From an uncultured Bacilli bacterium (GTDB taxonomy: Bacteria; Bacillota_I; Bacilli_A; RF39; UBA660), in assembly GCA_934101115.1 (NCBI GenBank), contig CAKOPW010000007.1, positions 1-64,000 on the forward strand: DNA of 64,000 nt. Reading direction: 5' to 3'. The position numbers and the translations under genes are program-made. Positions 35,650 through 44,376 of the stretch are shown piece by piece; positions within the stretch are counted from its first letter, which is position 1; every line of letters begins with the position of its first letter. The notes beneath the pieces are model-generated. The model saw only the letters and a program-made list of their open reading frames with translations. It did not search any database and was not told the origin of the DNA.

Positions 35650-36456
35650 TTATTTACTACTATCATTATAGGCTTTAAGTTTCCTTAAAATATCCTGTCT
35701 TTCAGCAACTGTTAATTCAACTGATTTACTAACCGAATCATTATTAAATTTATGTATTTCTTTATCACGTAAATAATAAATATTATTAACTTTAATAAAA
35801 GTATGTTCAAGAGAATCATAAAATACACATCTTAATTTATAAGAGCCATTTTCTTTAACCGAAATTATACCAAAATATATTACAGAATTTTTACTAACAG
35901 GTTGCAAATAAAGTTGTTGATATGCATATGAATACAAATCCGAATCCATATATATGACACCATTTTCATCTGAACTAAAGTCATCATATACTCGAAAATC
36001 AACTACTGCATTAAAGGGCCTTTTTATTGCATCACTTTCTTCAGTCATAAGTTTTAATTCATCTAAATTATCTTTATTGGCACTTATAACAGGATTACAA
36101 TATTTTCTTCTTTGTATGTCGTAATCACTTAGTGAAGTTGAAATAAAAACTAAATTATTGGATATTTTTCCATAAAAATATGAACCAATACTTTTTTGCT
36201 TACCTAGTAATTGAAGGAGTTTAATATACGCTTCTTCACTGAAAATAATACGAACTCCTGAATATTCATTTAAATCCTCTAAATCCACTCTATTTTCGCT
36301 GAATGAAGGAAAGATTTCCCTTTTATCCAAACTACTATTTATTTCTGTTATTGCTTTACTTGTTAAAAATTTCATTGCTACCGCTCCAAACAAACATATC
36401 AATATTAACATAGCAATAATTAAAACACAATAATTATTTAAAAAGATTTTATTCAA
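35650..36456 (-). CDS. Hypothetical membrane-anchored protein (268 aa)
   Basis: Not recognised. One N-terminal membrane helix (about 8-30), then a soluble, probably extracytoplasmic domain with no Cys pairs, repeats or catalytic motif that I can name. It begins 34 bp after the clpB terminator, so it may be expressed by read-through or from a promoter hidden in the clpB end. Confidence 0.55.
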   Translation of the reverse strand: MNKIFLNNYCVLIIAMLILICLFGAVAMKFLTSKAITEINSSLDKREIFPSFSENRVDLEDLNEYSGVRIIFSEEAYIKLLQLLGKQKSIGSYFYGKISNNLVFISTSLSDYDIQRRKYCNPVISANKDNLDELKLMTEESDAIKRPFNAVVDFRVYDDFSSDENGVIYMDSDLYSYAYQQLYLQPVSKNSVIYFGIISVKENGSYKLRCVFYDSLEHTFIKVNNIYYLRDKEIHKFNNDSVSKSVELTVAERQDILRKLKAYNDSSK

Positions 36457-36476
36457 ATTTGATATAACTACAATAC

Positions 36477-36501
36477 AAAAAGGATAACCTTAGTTACCCT
36501 T
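36477..36501 (-). terminator. Terminator of clpB
   Basis: AAGGGTAAC / GTTATCCTT (one G-U) followed by T on the minus strand, overlapping the clpB stop codon. Confidence 0.75.
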
Positions 36502-38595
36502 AATTGTTACATCAAACTTGTCATCTTTATAATCAACTACCAAAGTAGAACCAAATTCAAGTTCGCCATTGATTAGAACTTTAGCAATTGTCGTTTCAAC
36601 AGTTCGACTTAATAAACGTTTTAGTGGTCTAGCTCCATATGTTACATCATAACCATTTTCTATCAAATAATTACGTGCATCATCTGTAAGTTTAATATGG
36701 ATATTATTATCTTTTAATCTATCTTCCATTTCATGAATTAATTTATCAAGAATACATTTAATGTTATCTTTAGTTAATGGGTTAAAGACAATTATTTCAT
36801 CTATTCTATTAATAAATTCAGGTCTAAAGTATTTCTTAACGTCATTCATAACTTCACTTGTATTACCATCTAAAATATGTTCACTTCCTAAGTTAGAAGT
36901 CATAATTATAATGGTATTTTTAAAGTCAACTGTACGTCCATTTGAATCTGTTACACGACCATCATCAAGAATTTGAAGTAATAGATTTAAAACTTCTGGA
37001 TGAGCTTTTTCTATTTCATCGAACAAAACGATTGAATATGGATTTCTTCTAACAGCTTCTGTTAATTGACCACCTTCTTCATATCCTACATATCCAGGAG
37101 GAGATCCAATTAAACGAGAAACACTGTATTTTTCCATGTACTCACTCATGTCAATTCGAATCATATGTTTTTCATCATCAAATAGTTCATAAGCAAGAGT
37201 CCTTGCAATTTCAGTTTTACCAACTCCAGTTGGACCTAAGAAGATAAATGAACCAATTGGTCTATTTGGATCCTTTATTCCACTTCTGCTTTTAATAATA
37301 GCATCACTTACAAGTTTTATTGCTTCATCTTGACCAATAACTCTTTTCTTCATATTTTCTTCAAGATTTAAAAGTTTTTCTTTTTCGCCACTAACTAATT
37401 TACTTATTGGAATATTAGTCCATTTGCTTATTACTTCAGCAATACTTTCGCTTGTAACTGTATCACTTAATATCTTGTTTTTTTCAAGTCCATTTAATTC
37501 AGCAAGTTCTCTTTCAAGTTCAGGAATATCACCATGACGAAGTTTAGCAGCTTTCGTTAAATCATACTCATTTTCAGCTTGTTCAAGGTCAAATTTAGCC
37601 TTTTCAATCTCTTTTTTCTTTTGTTTTATCTTATCATTAATACCTTTTTCTTTATCCCAAGCACTTCTTAATTCTTTTTCTTTTGCTTGTTTTACTTCAA
37701 GTTCTTTATCAATCTCTTCTACACGTTTCTTAGAAAGTTCATCCTTTTCTTTTTTAATTGCTTCCCTTTCAATTTGTAAACGCATAATCTCACGAGTTAA
37801 AGTGTCTAGACTTGTTGGAACTGAATCCATTTGAACACGAATTGTTGCACAGGCTTCATCAACAAGATCTATTGCTTTATCAGGTAAGAATCTATCCGTA
37901 ATATATCTATTTGATAAAGTAGCTGCTGTAATAAGAGCCTTATCTTGAATAGTAACACCATGATGAATTTCAAATCTTTCTTTTAAACCACGAAGTATTG
38001 TTATAGTATCTTCTACACTAGGTGGAGCAACAATGATTTTTTGGAATCTTCTTTCAAGAGCACCATCTTTTTCAATGAATTTACGATATTCATTTAAGGT
38101 TGTCGCACCAATTACATGAATTTCTCCACGAGCAAGCATAGGTTTTAGGATATTTGAAGTGTCCATTCCACCTTCTGCACCAGCACCAACAATCATATGT
38201 ATTTCATCAATAAACATGATTATTTGACCTTCACTCTTTTTAATTTCATTTAAAACGGCTTTTAATCTTTCCTCAAATTCACCACGATATTTAGCACCAG
38301 CAATTAAGCTTGCAAGATCAAGTTCCCAGATAGTTTTATCTTTTAAGCTATTTGGAACATCTCCTCTTACAATTCTTAAAGCAAGTCCTTCAACAATGGC
38401 AGTTTTACCAACTCCTGGTTCTCCAATTAATACTGGATTGTTTTTTGTTTTACGAGAAAGTATACGAGTTATACTACGTATTTCTTCATCTCTTCCAATT
38501 ACTGGATCAATTTTGCCTTTTCTGACATCTTCAATGATATTACGACCATATTTTTCTAAAACGTTTTCTTCTTTTTCTTCCATATTTGGATACAT
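36490..38595 (-). CDS. clpB: ATP-dependent disaggregase ClpB lacking the N-domain (701 aa)
   Basis: Two AAA+ modules: the first with Walker A 'GEPGVGKT' (about 59-66) and Walker B 'MFIDEIH', the second with 'GPTGVGKT' (about 450) and 'VLFDEIEKAHPEV'. Between them is a long coiled-coil middle domain (about 255-385), which marks ClpB rather than ClpC or ClpA. The usual 140-residue N-terminal repeat domain is missing: the protein opens almost at once with 'LEKYGRNIIEDVRKGKIDPVIGRD'. Full ClpB is about 860 aa. It resolubilises aggregates with DnaK. A CIRCE operator overlaps the promoter, so HrcA should repress it. RBS GAGGTG. Confidence 0.93.
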   Translation of the reverse strand: MYPNMEEKEENVLEKYGRNIIEDVRKGKIDPVIGRDEEIRSITRILSRKTKNNPVLIGEPGVGKTAIVEGLALRIVRGDVPNSLKDKTIWELDLASLIAGAKYRGEFEERLKAVLNEIKKSEGQIIMFIDEIHMIVGAGAEGGMDTSNILKPMLARGEIHVIGATTLNEYRKFIEKDGALERRFQKIIVAPPSVEDTITILRGLKERFEIHHGVTIQDKALITAATLSNRYITDRFLPDKAIDLVDEACATIRVQMDSVPTSLDTLTREIMRLQIEREAIKKEKDELSKKRVEEIDKELEVKQAKEKELRSAWDKEKGINDKIKQKKKEIEKAKFDLEQAENEYDLTKAAKLRHGDIPELERELAELNGLEKNKILSDTVTSESIAEVISKWTNIPISKLVSGEKEKLLNLEENMKKRVIGQDEAIKLVSDAIIKSRSGIKDPNRPIGSFIFLGPTGVGKTEIARTLAYELFDDEKHMIRIDMSEYMEKYSVSRLIGSPPGYVGYEEGGQLTEAVRRNPYSIVLFDEIEKAHPEVLNLLLQILDDGRVTDSNGRTVDFKNTIIIMTSNLGSEHILDGNTSEVMNDVKKYFRPEFINRIDEIIVFNPLTKDNIKCILDKLIHEMEDRLKDNNIHIKLTDDARNYLIENGYDVTYGARPLKRLLSRTVETTIAKVLINGELEFGSTLVVDYKDDKFDVTIKGN

Positions 38596-38615
38596 ACTAT
38601 CACCTCACAAGTATA

Positions 38616-38643
38616 ATTATACTCAAAAATTAGCACTTGTCAA
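38616..38643 (-). promoter_or_regulatory. clpB promoter
   Basis: TTGACA at 38638-38643, 16-base spacer, TATAAT at 38616-38621, minus strand. The -35 box lies inside the CIRCE element. Confidence 0.85.
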
Positions 38644-38656
38644 GTATGAGTGCTAA
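38630..38656. promoter_or_regulatory. CIRCE operator (HrcA site) at clpB
   Basis: TTAGCACTT-N9-GAGTGCTAA, one base off the perfect CIRCE inverted repeat TTAGCACTC-N9-GAGTGCTAA. It covers the -35 region of the clpB promoter, the usual place for HrcA repression. Confidence 0.95.
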
Positions 38657-38670
38657 TTATATAAAAATAC

Positions 38671-39063
38671 TTATTTTGTATAGTTCCAAATACCTAATTT
38701 ACCCTTAGCTGGAATAAATTCATCTAACACTTGGATATCACTTAAGACCCAAGCATACCTACCTTCCTCATACACGCCACAAATATATTCCTTATAATTA
38801 TTTTTTTTCATATCTTCAACAAAAGATGGACTCATATAGATGCAATCCACAAGATTACATTTACAAATAATATAACCATTATACATACTTCTTTTTCCCA
38901 CTAAGTTAAGAAGATCAATTCTTTCTTTAATATTAACATTACCTAAAGATGCATGAATATAAAGTTCACCTCGATAATTAGTCTTAAAACTTCTTGTTTC
39001 AATCATTTTATCTTTGTCCATTATAAGGGTTGCAAATGGTTCTTTTAAACTTAATACTTTCAT
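38671..39063 (-). CDS. ASCH domain protein (130 aa)
   Basis: Begins with the ASCH hallmark 'MKVLSLKEPFATLIMDKDKMIETRSF', followed by 'RGELYIHASLG' and the closing 'YAWVLSDIQVLD...KGKLGIWNY'. ASCH domains have a PUA-like fold and bind RNA, or act as amidohydrolases on modified cytidines; the exact role is unknown. GAAGGA, lying in the last codons of the TetR remnant, serves as RBS. Confidence 0.85.
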   Translation of the reverse strand: MKVLSLKEPFATLIMDKDKMIETRSFKTNYRGELYIHASLGNVNIKERIDLLNLVGKRSMYNGYIICKCNLVDCIYMSPSFVEDMKKNNYKEYICGVYEEGRYAWVLSDIQVLDEFIPAKGKLGIWNYTK

Positions 39064-39066
39064 AAT

Positions 39067-39213
39067 TTATCCTTCTTTTATACATACTTTTATAATATTT
39101 ATCATCTCTTCAACTGGTGTATCACAGTTATTTTTAATCAAAATTCCTATAAGAGCAACTATACCATTTATATAGAATGATAAAATATACTCTTTCATTT
39201 TAGTTGGAACATC
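39067..39213 (-). pseudogene. C-terminal remnant of a TetR-type regulator
   Basis: The minus strand is open across this stretch and reads 'KYDVPTKMKEYILSFYINGIVALI', then a short Lys/Asn segment, 'TPVEEMINIIKVCIKE' and TAA. This is the pattern of the last helices of TetR-family regulators (a dimerisation helix ending 'F..NGI..L...WI...' and a closing 'PEEM..II' helix). The DNA-binding half is absent: the frame abuts the 3' end of the membrane protein gene at 39212. It could instead be a 43-aa gene starting at the internal ATG. Confidence 0.45.
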
Positions 39214-39685
39214 ATACTTTTTTTAAATATAGAATATATATTAAAGCCATTACAACTAAGTAATCATAAAAATATAGTTTATCAAACAACATAATCGAAA
39301 AAACAACTGTTACAATTAAAATTCCAATCTTAATAATTTTAGCAAATAAATTCCCATTTTTAGTTAGATATACAAAATATGCCATTATTGGAGATAAAAA
39401 TGCAAAGATTGTCCAACCTATTATAAATCTTTTACCATACACTCCATGTGTAATATATGCCGTTAAATAATAAGTTAATAACATGCTTATTAAAAAAGCA
39501 AAAACATTTATCATCGCACACCATTTATTTTTACTATTTAAAGTTATCAAAACCACTATAAGTATATAAACTGAAATTGAAGAAAAAATATTACCTAACA
39601 CTTCTGTATATATGTCAAACATTCTTATTACAAAACCAAATATCAGACCAACTATAATCATATTTAAAGGGTTAACTTTCTTCAT
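39212..39685 (-). CDS. Hypothetical integral membrane protein (157 aa)
   Basis: Five hydrophobic segments spread over about residues 8-152, with hardly any soluble loop. No family recognised. RBS GGTGATA before the ATG. Its 3' end directly adjoins the TetR remnant, so the deletion that removed the regulator's N-terminus may have brought them together. Confidence 0.6.
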   Translation of the reverse strand: MKKVNPLNMIIVGLIFGFVIRMFDIYTEVLGNIFSSISVYILIVVLITLNSKNKWCAMINVFAFLISMLLTYYLTAYITHGVYGKRFIIGWTIFAFLSPIMAYFVYLTKNGNLFAKIIKIGILIVTVVFSIMLFDKLYFYDYLVVMALIYILYLKKV

Positions 39686-39795
39686 ATTATCACCACTACC
39701 ATTTTAACATACAATTACTTTAATTATCTTATTTATTTTTGGTATTTAATTAATACTCACAGAATTTACATCATGATTATATTTAATACATGCTA

Positions 39796-39824
39796 TTGAA
39801 AACATTTAAAAAAAATGCTATATT
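39796..39824 (+). promoter_or_regulatory. Plus-strand promoter candidate in the 39.7-40.3 kb gap
   Basis: TTGAAA at 39796-39801, 17-base spacer, TATATT at 39819-39824, on the plus strand, against the direction of the flanking genes. It would start an RNA near 39831 that runs into the terminator at 39884-39918. Confidence 0.5.
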
Positions 39825-39830
39825 TTAATT

Positions 39831-40078
39831 AGTGAGAAACAAGATTTCTTTAAGAGACTGATGCTTACCACATATTTGTGAATGCATCCTTATTCAGTAG
39901 AATAAAGATGCTTTTTTTGCTGCTATAATAATTTTAAAATTATTGCTAGCAATATAAAAACGATTAAGTAAAATGTTCTTTATGATTATCTTTCTTCATT
40001 CGTACCACTTCCTCCGTACTCCTTTAACTAAACCCCGAATATTTAGTCTCTAGTAAGAAAGTGGTAAGCATCTTTTTT
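39831..40078 (+). ncRNA. Candidate structured non-coding RNA locus
   Basis: The 580-bp gap between genes holds no convincing frame but several linked structures. GATGCTTACCAC (39860-39871) is exactly complementary to GTGGTAAGCATC (40061-40072), and the latter is followed by six T, like a long-range terminator arm. Inside lies a complete terminator (39884-39918) whose GCATC arm could instead pair with the first GATGC, so the parts are mutually exclusive. Other hairpins: ACTAAA/TTTAGT and GTAC/GTAC near 40000-40045. The minus strand has AGGAGG ahead of an 11-codon frame (MKKDNHKEHFT) near 39969-40003. Either strand might be the functional one. No known RNA family recognised. Confidence 0.45.
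39884..39918 (+). terminator. Plus-strand intrinsic terminator
   Basis: GCATCCTTATTC-AGTA-GAATAAAGATGC followed by seven T: a 12-position stem with one mismatch. It would end an RNA of about 88 nt started from the promoter at 39796-39824. No protein gene precedes it on this strand. Confidence 0.75.
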
Positions 40079-40201
40079 CCTGCTTCTCGAGTATTTATTT
40101 AAGCATAATTTTTTTATATTTCAAAACTACAAAATTTTAAATTTGGAGGCTCAGATTTTTAATATCTGTATTGATTTATATGCAAAACGTAAAAATTCGT
40201 C

Positions 40202-40233
40202 AAAAAAAAGCTACCAATTTTTAAGTTTGGTAG
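40202..40233. terminator. Terminator after the MATE-kinase fusion gene
   Basis: CTACCAA / TTGGTAG stem with A and T runs on both sides; on the minus strand it ends in eight T. It follows the fusion gene by about 30 bp and may work in both directions. Confidence 0.75.
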
Positions 40234-40264
40234 TTTTAATACTTTTTTACAAAAAATTGTAAAT

Positions 40265-42241
40265 TTATTTTTTCAAATTATTGATATAGTCAACTATAAT
40301 ATCTGCAGTTTTTTCTACTCCATATTTATCTACATTCAACATAATGTCATAATTACTAAAGTTTTTCCAATCAGTTCCCGTATAAAATTTATAATGTTTT
40401 TCACGTTCTTTATCAATCTTTTCTATTTCTTTTAATGCAGTTTTTTCTTTTAAACCATAATAAAGAATTGCACGTTTTTCTTTAGAAGCAGGATCACTAT
40501 AAAGGAATACCTTTATTAAATCTTTATTCTTTCTTAAAATGTAATCAGCACATCTTCCAACAATTACACACGAATCCTTAGAAACGCTTTTAATTACTTT
40601 TTCTTCTGCTATATAAAGTAAATCATCATTATTATTAATATAACTTGATCCCTTTTTAGTTTGGTCAATTGATTCAATATAATCAACATTTAAACCTGAC
40701 TTTTTAGAAGCTAAGTTTATAATCTCTTTATCATAAAAAGGAATTCCTAATTTCTCTGATACAAGTTTTCCAACAAATCTTCCACCTGAACCATATTCAC
40801 GGGATATAGCTACTATTACATGCTTTCCATCATAATTATTTGAAGCATTTGATTCAAGATTTATTTCCTTACTTTCTTTTATACCTAGTTTCTTATATTC
40901 ACTTAATAATATAAATGAAGTTATTACAAAACAAATAGCATCCGCTATACAACCAGCATACATTACACCATATAACCCTTTATTGAATACAAAAGCTAAA
41001 ATTAGAGATATTGGGATAAGTAATATTATTTGTCTAATAAATGACACTGCAGTTGATTTAAATACATTTCCAACTGATTGAATAACAATACTAGTTGTCA
41101 TCTCTAAAGCATTTAAACATATTACTAGCAAGAAACTATGACACATTAATTCAGCAAACTCCATGAATAATTCATATGATGGATCAGTTGAACTTATAAA
41201 TACTGATGCAAGTTCTCTAGGAAATAATATAAATATTATATTGAAAATAATTCCCACAATAAAATTGATAATTAATACTTTTCTAATAGTTTCTTTTACA
41301 CGTTCTTCATTTCCAGCACCATAATTAAATCCAATTATTGGTTGAGCCCCAATTGATATACCTAAAACAGTAGAAATATACAAACTATTTATTTTAGATA
41401 TTACTCCATAAACTGATAAAGGAATGTCTGAACCAAACTTAGTAGAAGCACCAAGTTTAGTCATCATATTATTCATAAATACAAAAAGCACTAAAATTGT
41501 CATTTGAGTTATAAATGAAGATAATCCTAAAGATAATACTCTTAAAATGTCTTTATCAATTTTAAAATATTTTTTCTTTAATGTTACTGATTTAACTTTA
41601 AATAAATATGCAAATGCGATTATAAATGACACAACTTGTCCGATTACTGTGGCAATTGCTCCACCAGCAACTCCAAGATTGAAAACAAATATAAAAATTG
41701 GATCCAAAATTATATTGATAATAGCTCCAACAACCAACATAACCATGGAATATGCAGGCGATCCGTCTGCTCTTATAATGCTTGACATACTAGAATACAT
41801 TATCATAAATGGAGCTCCAATTATAACAATTCTTCCGTAATCAACCGCATACTTATAAACACTTTCTGTACATCCAAAGAAATACACAAGTTTAGGAAGG
41901 AATATATATGCAATAATGCTTACAACAAGAGAAACAATAAATGTTAAAGTTATTGACGAACCAATACTCTTAGCCGCACTCTTTTTATCCCCTTCTCCTA
42001 GTTTTAATGATAAGTTTGCCGCTGCTCCATTTCCGATAAGTCCAGCTATAGCATTAAACATAATAACAAGCGGAAATATAACATTAGTTGCTGCATTTCC
42101 AAGTGTTCCAACACCCTTACCAATAAATATTTGGTCTACTATATTATAAACCGAGTTTATCAACATACTGATAACACAAGGTATTGAAAAAGTTAATAAT
42201 AACTTACTAATTTTTTCTTTACCCAAATTTAATTCTTTCAT
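40265..42241 (-). CDS. MATE-family transporter fused to a cytidylate-kinase-like domain (658 aa)
   Basis: Residues 1 to about 450 form a 12-helix MATE (MepA-like) Na+/H+-coupled efflux protein, beginning 'KISKLLLTFSIPCVISMLINSVYNIVDQIFIG' and showing the duplicated six-helix layout. After a short linker, about 470-658 is a cytidylate-kinase-2-like P-loop domain: 'VAISREYGSGGRFVGKLVSEKLGIPFYDKEII', 'CVIVGRCADYIL' and 'DPASKEKRA'. The frame is continuous with no internal RBS, so this is one polypeptide with a cytosolic kinase tail. The kinase could act on a nucleotide-like substrate or sense NTP; its role is unknown. It has its own promoter. Confidence 0.88.
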   Translation of the reverse strand: MKELNLGKEKISKLLLTFSIPCVISMLINSVYNIVDQIFIGKGVGTLGNAATNVIFPLVIMFNAIAGLIGNGAAANLSLKLGEGDKKSAAKSIGSSITLTFIVSLVVSIIAYIFLPKLVYFFGCTESVYKYAVDYGRIVIIGAPFMIMYSSMSSIIRADGSPAYSMVMLVVGAIINIILDPIFIFVFNLGVAGGAIATVIGQVVSFIIAFAYLFKVKSVTLKKKYFKIDKDILRVLSLGLSSFITQMTILVLFVFMNNMMTKLGASTKFGSDIPLSVYGVISKINSLYISTVLGISIGAQPIIGFNYGAGNEERVKETIRKVLIINFIVGIIFNIIFILFPRELASVFISSTDPSYELFMEFAELMCHSFLLVICLNALEMTTSIVIQSVGNVFKSTAVSFIRQIILLIPISLILAFVFNKGLYGVMYAGCIADAICFVITSFILLSEYKKLGIKESKEINLESNASNNYDGKHVIVAISREYGSGGRFVGKLVSEKLGIPFYDKEIINLASKKSGLNVDYIESIDQTKKGSSYINNNDDLLYIAEEKVIKSVSKDSCVIVGRCADYILRKNKDLIKVFLYSDPASKEKRAILYYGLKEKTALKEIEKIDKEREKHYKFYTGTDWKNFSNYDIMLNVDKYGVEKTADIIVDYINNLKK

Positions 42242-42274
42242 TTTTTACCTACTTTCTTTTTTTGAGCCTTGCTC

Positions 42275-42303
42275 ATTATAGCACAAAAAAAATTCTTGTG
42301 TAA
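42275..42303 (-). promoter_or_regulatory. Promoter of the MATE-kinase fusion gene
   Basis: TTACAC at 42298-42303, 17-base spacer, TATAAT at 42275-42280, minus strand. The -35 box lies in the loop of the upstream gene's terminator. Confidence 0.65.
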
Positions 42304-42325
42304 GTTTTTTTCAAGAATTTTTTTA
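42284..42325 (-). terminator. Terminator of the UDG-like gene
   Basis: AAAATTCTTG / CAAGAATTTT with eight T on the minus strand, directly after the UDG-like stop. Confidence 0.75.
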
Positions 42326-42326
42326 A

Positions 42327-42977
42327 TTATTTGATTGAATTTATGATCCATTTTATATCTTCTATAGATTTATCTATATTAAATCTTCCATTACCAACCG
42401 GATAATAAACCGAATAGAATTCAAAATCTTTATTATCAATAATTTTTATGAATTTTTCTTTTCGACAAAGAGAAACAGATATTTTCTTATCTAACACAAT
42501 TGAACTAACTTGATTTCCAAATAGAATAATTACTTTAGGATTAACAAACTTTATTTCTTTTTCTAGTAAATGTAAGTACTCTCTAAAGACTTTATCAGGA
42601 AGAACTCTTGCATCAACTTGAGTACATTTACCCAAATTAGTAATAAAATACTTATGCTTTTTTACGTTTTCATAAACTTCTATAGCAAAATCATACGTCC
42701 ACTCATTTCCTTTAATTGATCGAATCTTTTCATAAATATCATCATCCAACAATTCTACATCATGAAAAAGGGTCCATATATTTTTAGTACCTATCCAAGG
42801 AGACTTTAAACCTTTCCACTCTTTACTAGAAGCAATATTTCTGCCCGTTGGATTCATAAAAACAAAACATATATCAGGATTATCAATACATCCACCAAAA
42901 TTAATAGAATCAAGGTTTTTATCACCATATTCATTTTGCAACTTATCATATTCCACTTTCAATTGTTCTAAGTTCAT
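42327..42977 (-). CDS. Uracil-DNA glycosylase superfamily protein (216 aa)
   Basis: UDG-fold features: 'ICFVFMNPTGRNIASSKEWKGLKSPWIG' (the G-x-x-P-type loop with N-P), 'YFITNLGKC' in mid-protein, and the strand 'NPKVIILFGNQVSS' close to the end. It fits the family-4/5-like or UdgX-like branch rather than Ung. A DNA-repair or related nucleotide role is plausible. Its 5' end overlaps the MOP transporter gene by 32 bp. Confidence 0.7.
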   Translation of the reverse strand: MNLEQLKVEYDKLQNEYGDKNLDSINFGGCIDNPDICFVFMNPTGRNIASSKEWKGLKSPWIGTKNIWTLFHDVELLDDDIYEKIRSIKGNEWTYDFAIEVYENVKKHKYFITNLGKCTQVDARVLPDKVFREYLHLLEKEIKFVNPKVIILFGNQVSSIVLDKKISVSLCRKEKFIKIIDNKDFEFYSVYYPVGNGRFNIDKSIEDIKWIINSIK

Positions 42978-44151
42978 ATTCTTGCTCCTCTCTCCTAATT
43001 TTCTTAAACTTCCTCATAAAAACATCTGTTGTTATTAACTGATAAATAGATGAAACTAATTGACCTAAGCTTGTACAAAATGGTGTTGGCAAAAATGATG
43101 ATGCAACTCTTATCCCACTTGCTATAAACATATTTGTAGTCATCCTAACACTTGAATATTCCAAGTTTAAATAACAGGTTTTTAAACTATATATTGGATA
43201 AAGAGCTAAATCGAATATTTCAACAGAAAGATAAATAATTACTAAGCCCAAGTTCAACTTATATCCATTATACATTATTATAAACATTAAAAAAATTGAT
43301 GAATATAAAATAAATAATAAACAATAAGCATTTTTTAAAGATTTTCTATTATCATACTTATTTTTAGCTAAATCTATTTTAGCTGCTTCATTTATAGCAG
43401 CAAATGAATCCCACTGACAATCAGTTATAAGAGCAACAAAATTTAAAGCTGCTAAATATTCAACTCCGTAAGTTGAAGCATTGGAAAGTCCAAAGAAATA
43501 TATGAAAAAAAATAATAAACTATCTAAAGCATCTACAGAATCGTATTTTATACTTTTAAACACTTTAAAATCCATTTTAAATTTTTCAAATTCTAACATG
43601 TACATAACAATTATAAAAATCAACATCATTAGCAAAGACCCAATAGTTATAATCATTTGATCTTTTGTAACAAGAGAAAATATCAAAAGAGAACCCAAAC
43701 TAATGCCATTAAATAAAATAGTGTATACATTAGCTTTAGTATTCTTCTCTTCATAATATAACTTTTCTATCATTATTACAAAGATGCCATGAAGACCTAA
43801 TTGAGCAATAGAAAAAAGGCAAAAATTATGATAAACTTCTACATCCATATGCATAAATCTAATGAAATTATCCACATTAATGGAAAATAATCCAAAAATT
43901 AAAAATGTAAAAAATATTCCTAAAACTAATCCTGACATAACAAAGTTCTTATTATTTTCTTTTTCAGCTTGAATATTAGGAGCTACTCCAAAGATTGATT
44001 TAATAAGAGAATATACGAATTGTAACGGATAAGTAAGAGAAAAAACATTAATCAAATTTTTATCGATAAGAAGACCTAATAAAAACCATTGTATTATTGG
44101 CATCAAAGAAAAAAACAAAGAATCAAAGCTGATTTTTAAAAGTCTTTTCAT
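42946..44151 (-). CDS. MATE/MOP-superfamily-like membrane transporter (401 aa)
   Basis: About 12 membrane helices. The N-terminus 'LLKISFDSLFFSLMPIIQWFLLGLLIDKNLINVFSLTYPLQF' has the shape of MATE-type proteins, but the match is weaker than for the gene at 40265. The long frame starts nine codons upstream, but GGAG plus 8 bases identifies the ATG at 44151. It overlaps the UDG-like gene by 32 bp. Substrate unknown. Confidence 0.7.
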   Translation of the reverse strand: MKRLLKISFDSLFFSLMPIIQWFLLGLLIDKNLINVFSLTYPLQFVYSLIKSIFGVAPNIQAEKENNKNFVMSGLVLGIFFTFLIFGLFSINVDNFIRFMHMDVEVYHNFCLFSIAQLGLHGIFVIMIEKLYYEEKNTKANVYTILFNGISLGSLLIFSLVTKDQMIITIGSLLMMLIFIIVMYMLEFEKFKMDFKVFKSIKYDSVDALDSLLFFFIYFFGLSNASTYGVEYLAALNFVALITDCQWDSFAAINEAAKIDLAKNKYDNRKSLKNAYCLLFILYSSIFLMFIIMYNGYKLNLGLVIIYLSVEIFDLALYPIYSLKTCYLNLEYSSVRMTTNMFIASGIRVASSFLPTPFCTSLGQLVSSIYQLITTDVFMRKFKKIRREEQEYELRTIESGI

Positions 44152-44349
44152 AACCTCTACTCCTAACCTCATAATCATTATAAAGATTATACCATAAGGT
44201 ATGATAAATTACATAGTTTAATTATATAATAAAAATAAAGGTGTCTACAGAAACATTAGGTAAGACTTTACATTTTTCAAACAAAACTATTTTCAAATTA
44301 AGAAAATGTATCATCTCATCATCCCAGTTAAACCACACCATAAAAATAC

Positions 44350-44376
44350 AAAAAAACTCTACGATTTGTAGAGTCA
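44350..44376 (-). terminator. Terminator of the SemiSWEET gene
   Basis: ACTCTAC / GTAGAGT stem followed by seven T on the minus strand, directly after the stop codon. The rest of the 198-bp gap to the MOP transporter shows no gene. Confidence 0.8.

Noticed and set aside
39858..39875. CTGATG followed by paired elements as a hammerhead ribozyme
   Set aside because: The conserved CUGAUGA core and the GAAA partner strand are not both present in the right arrangement.
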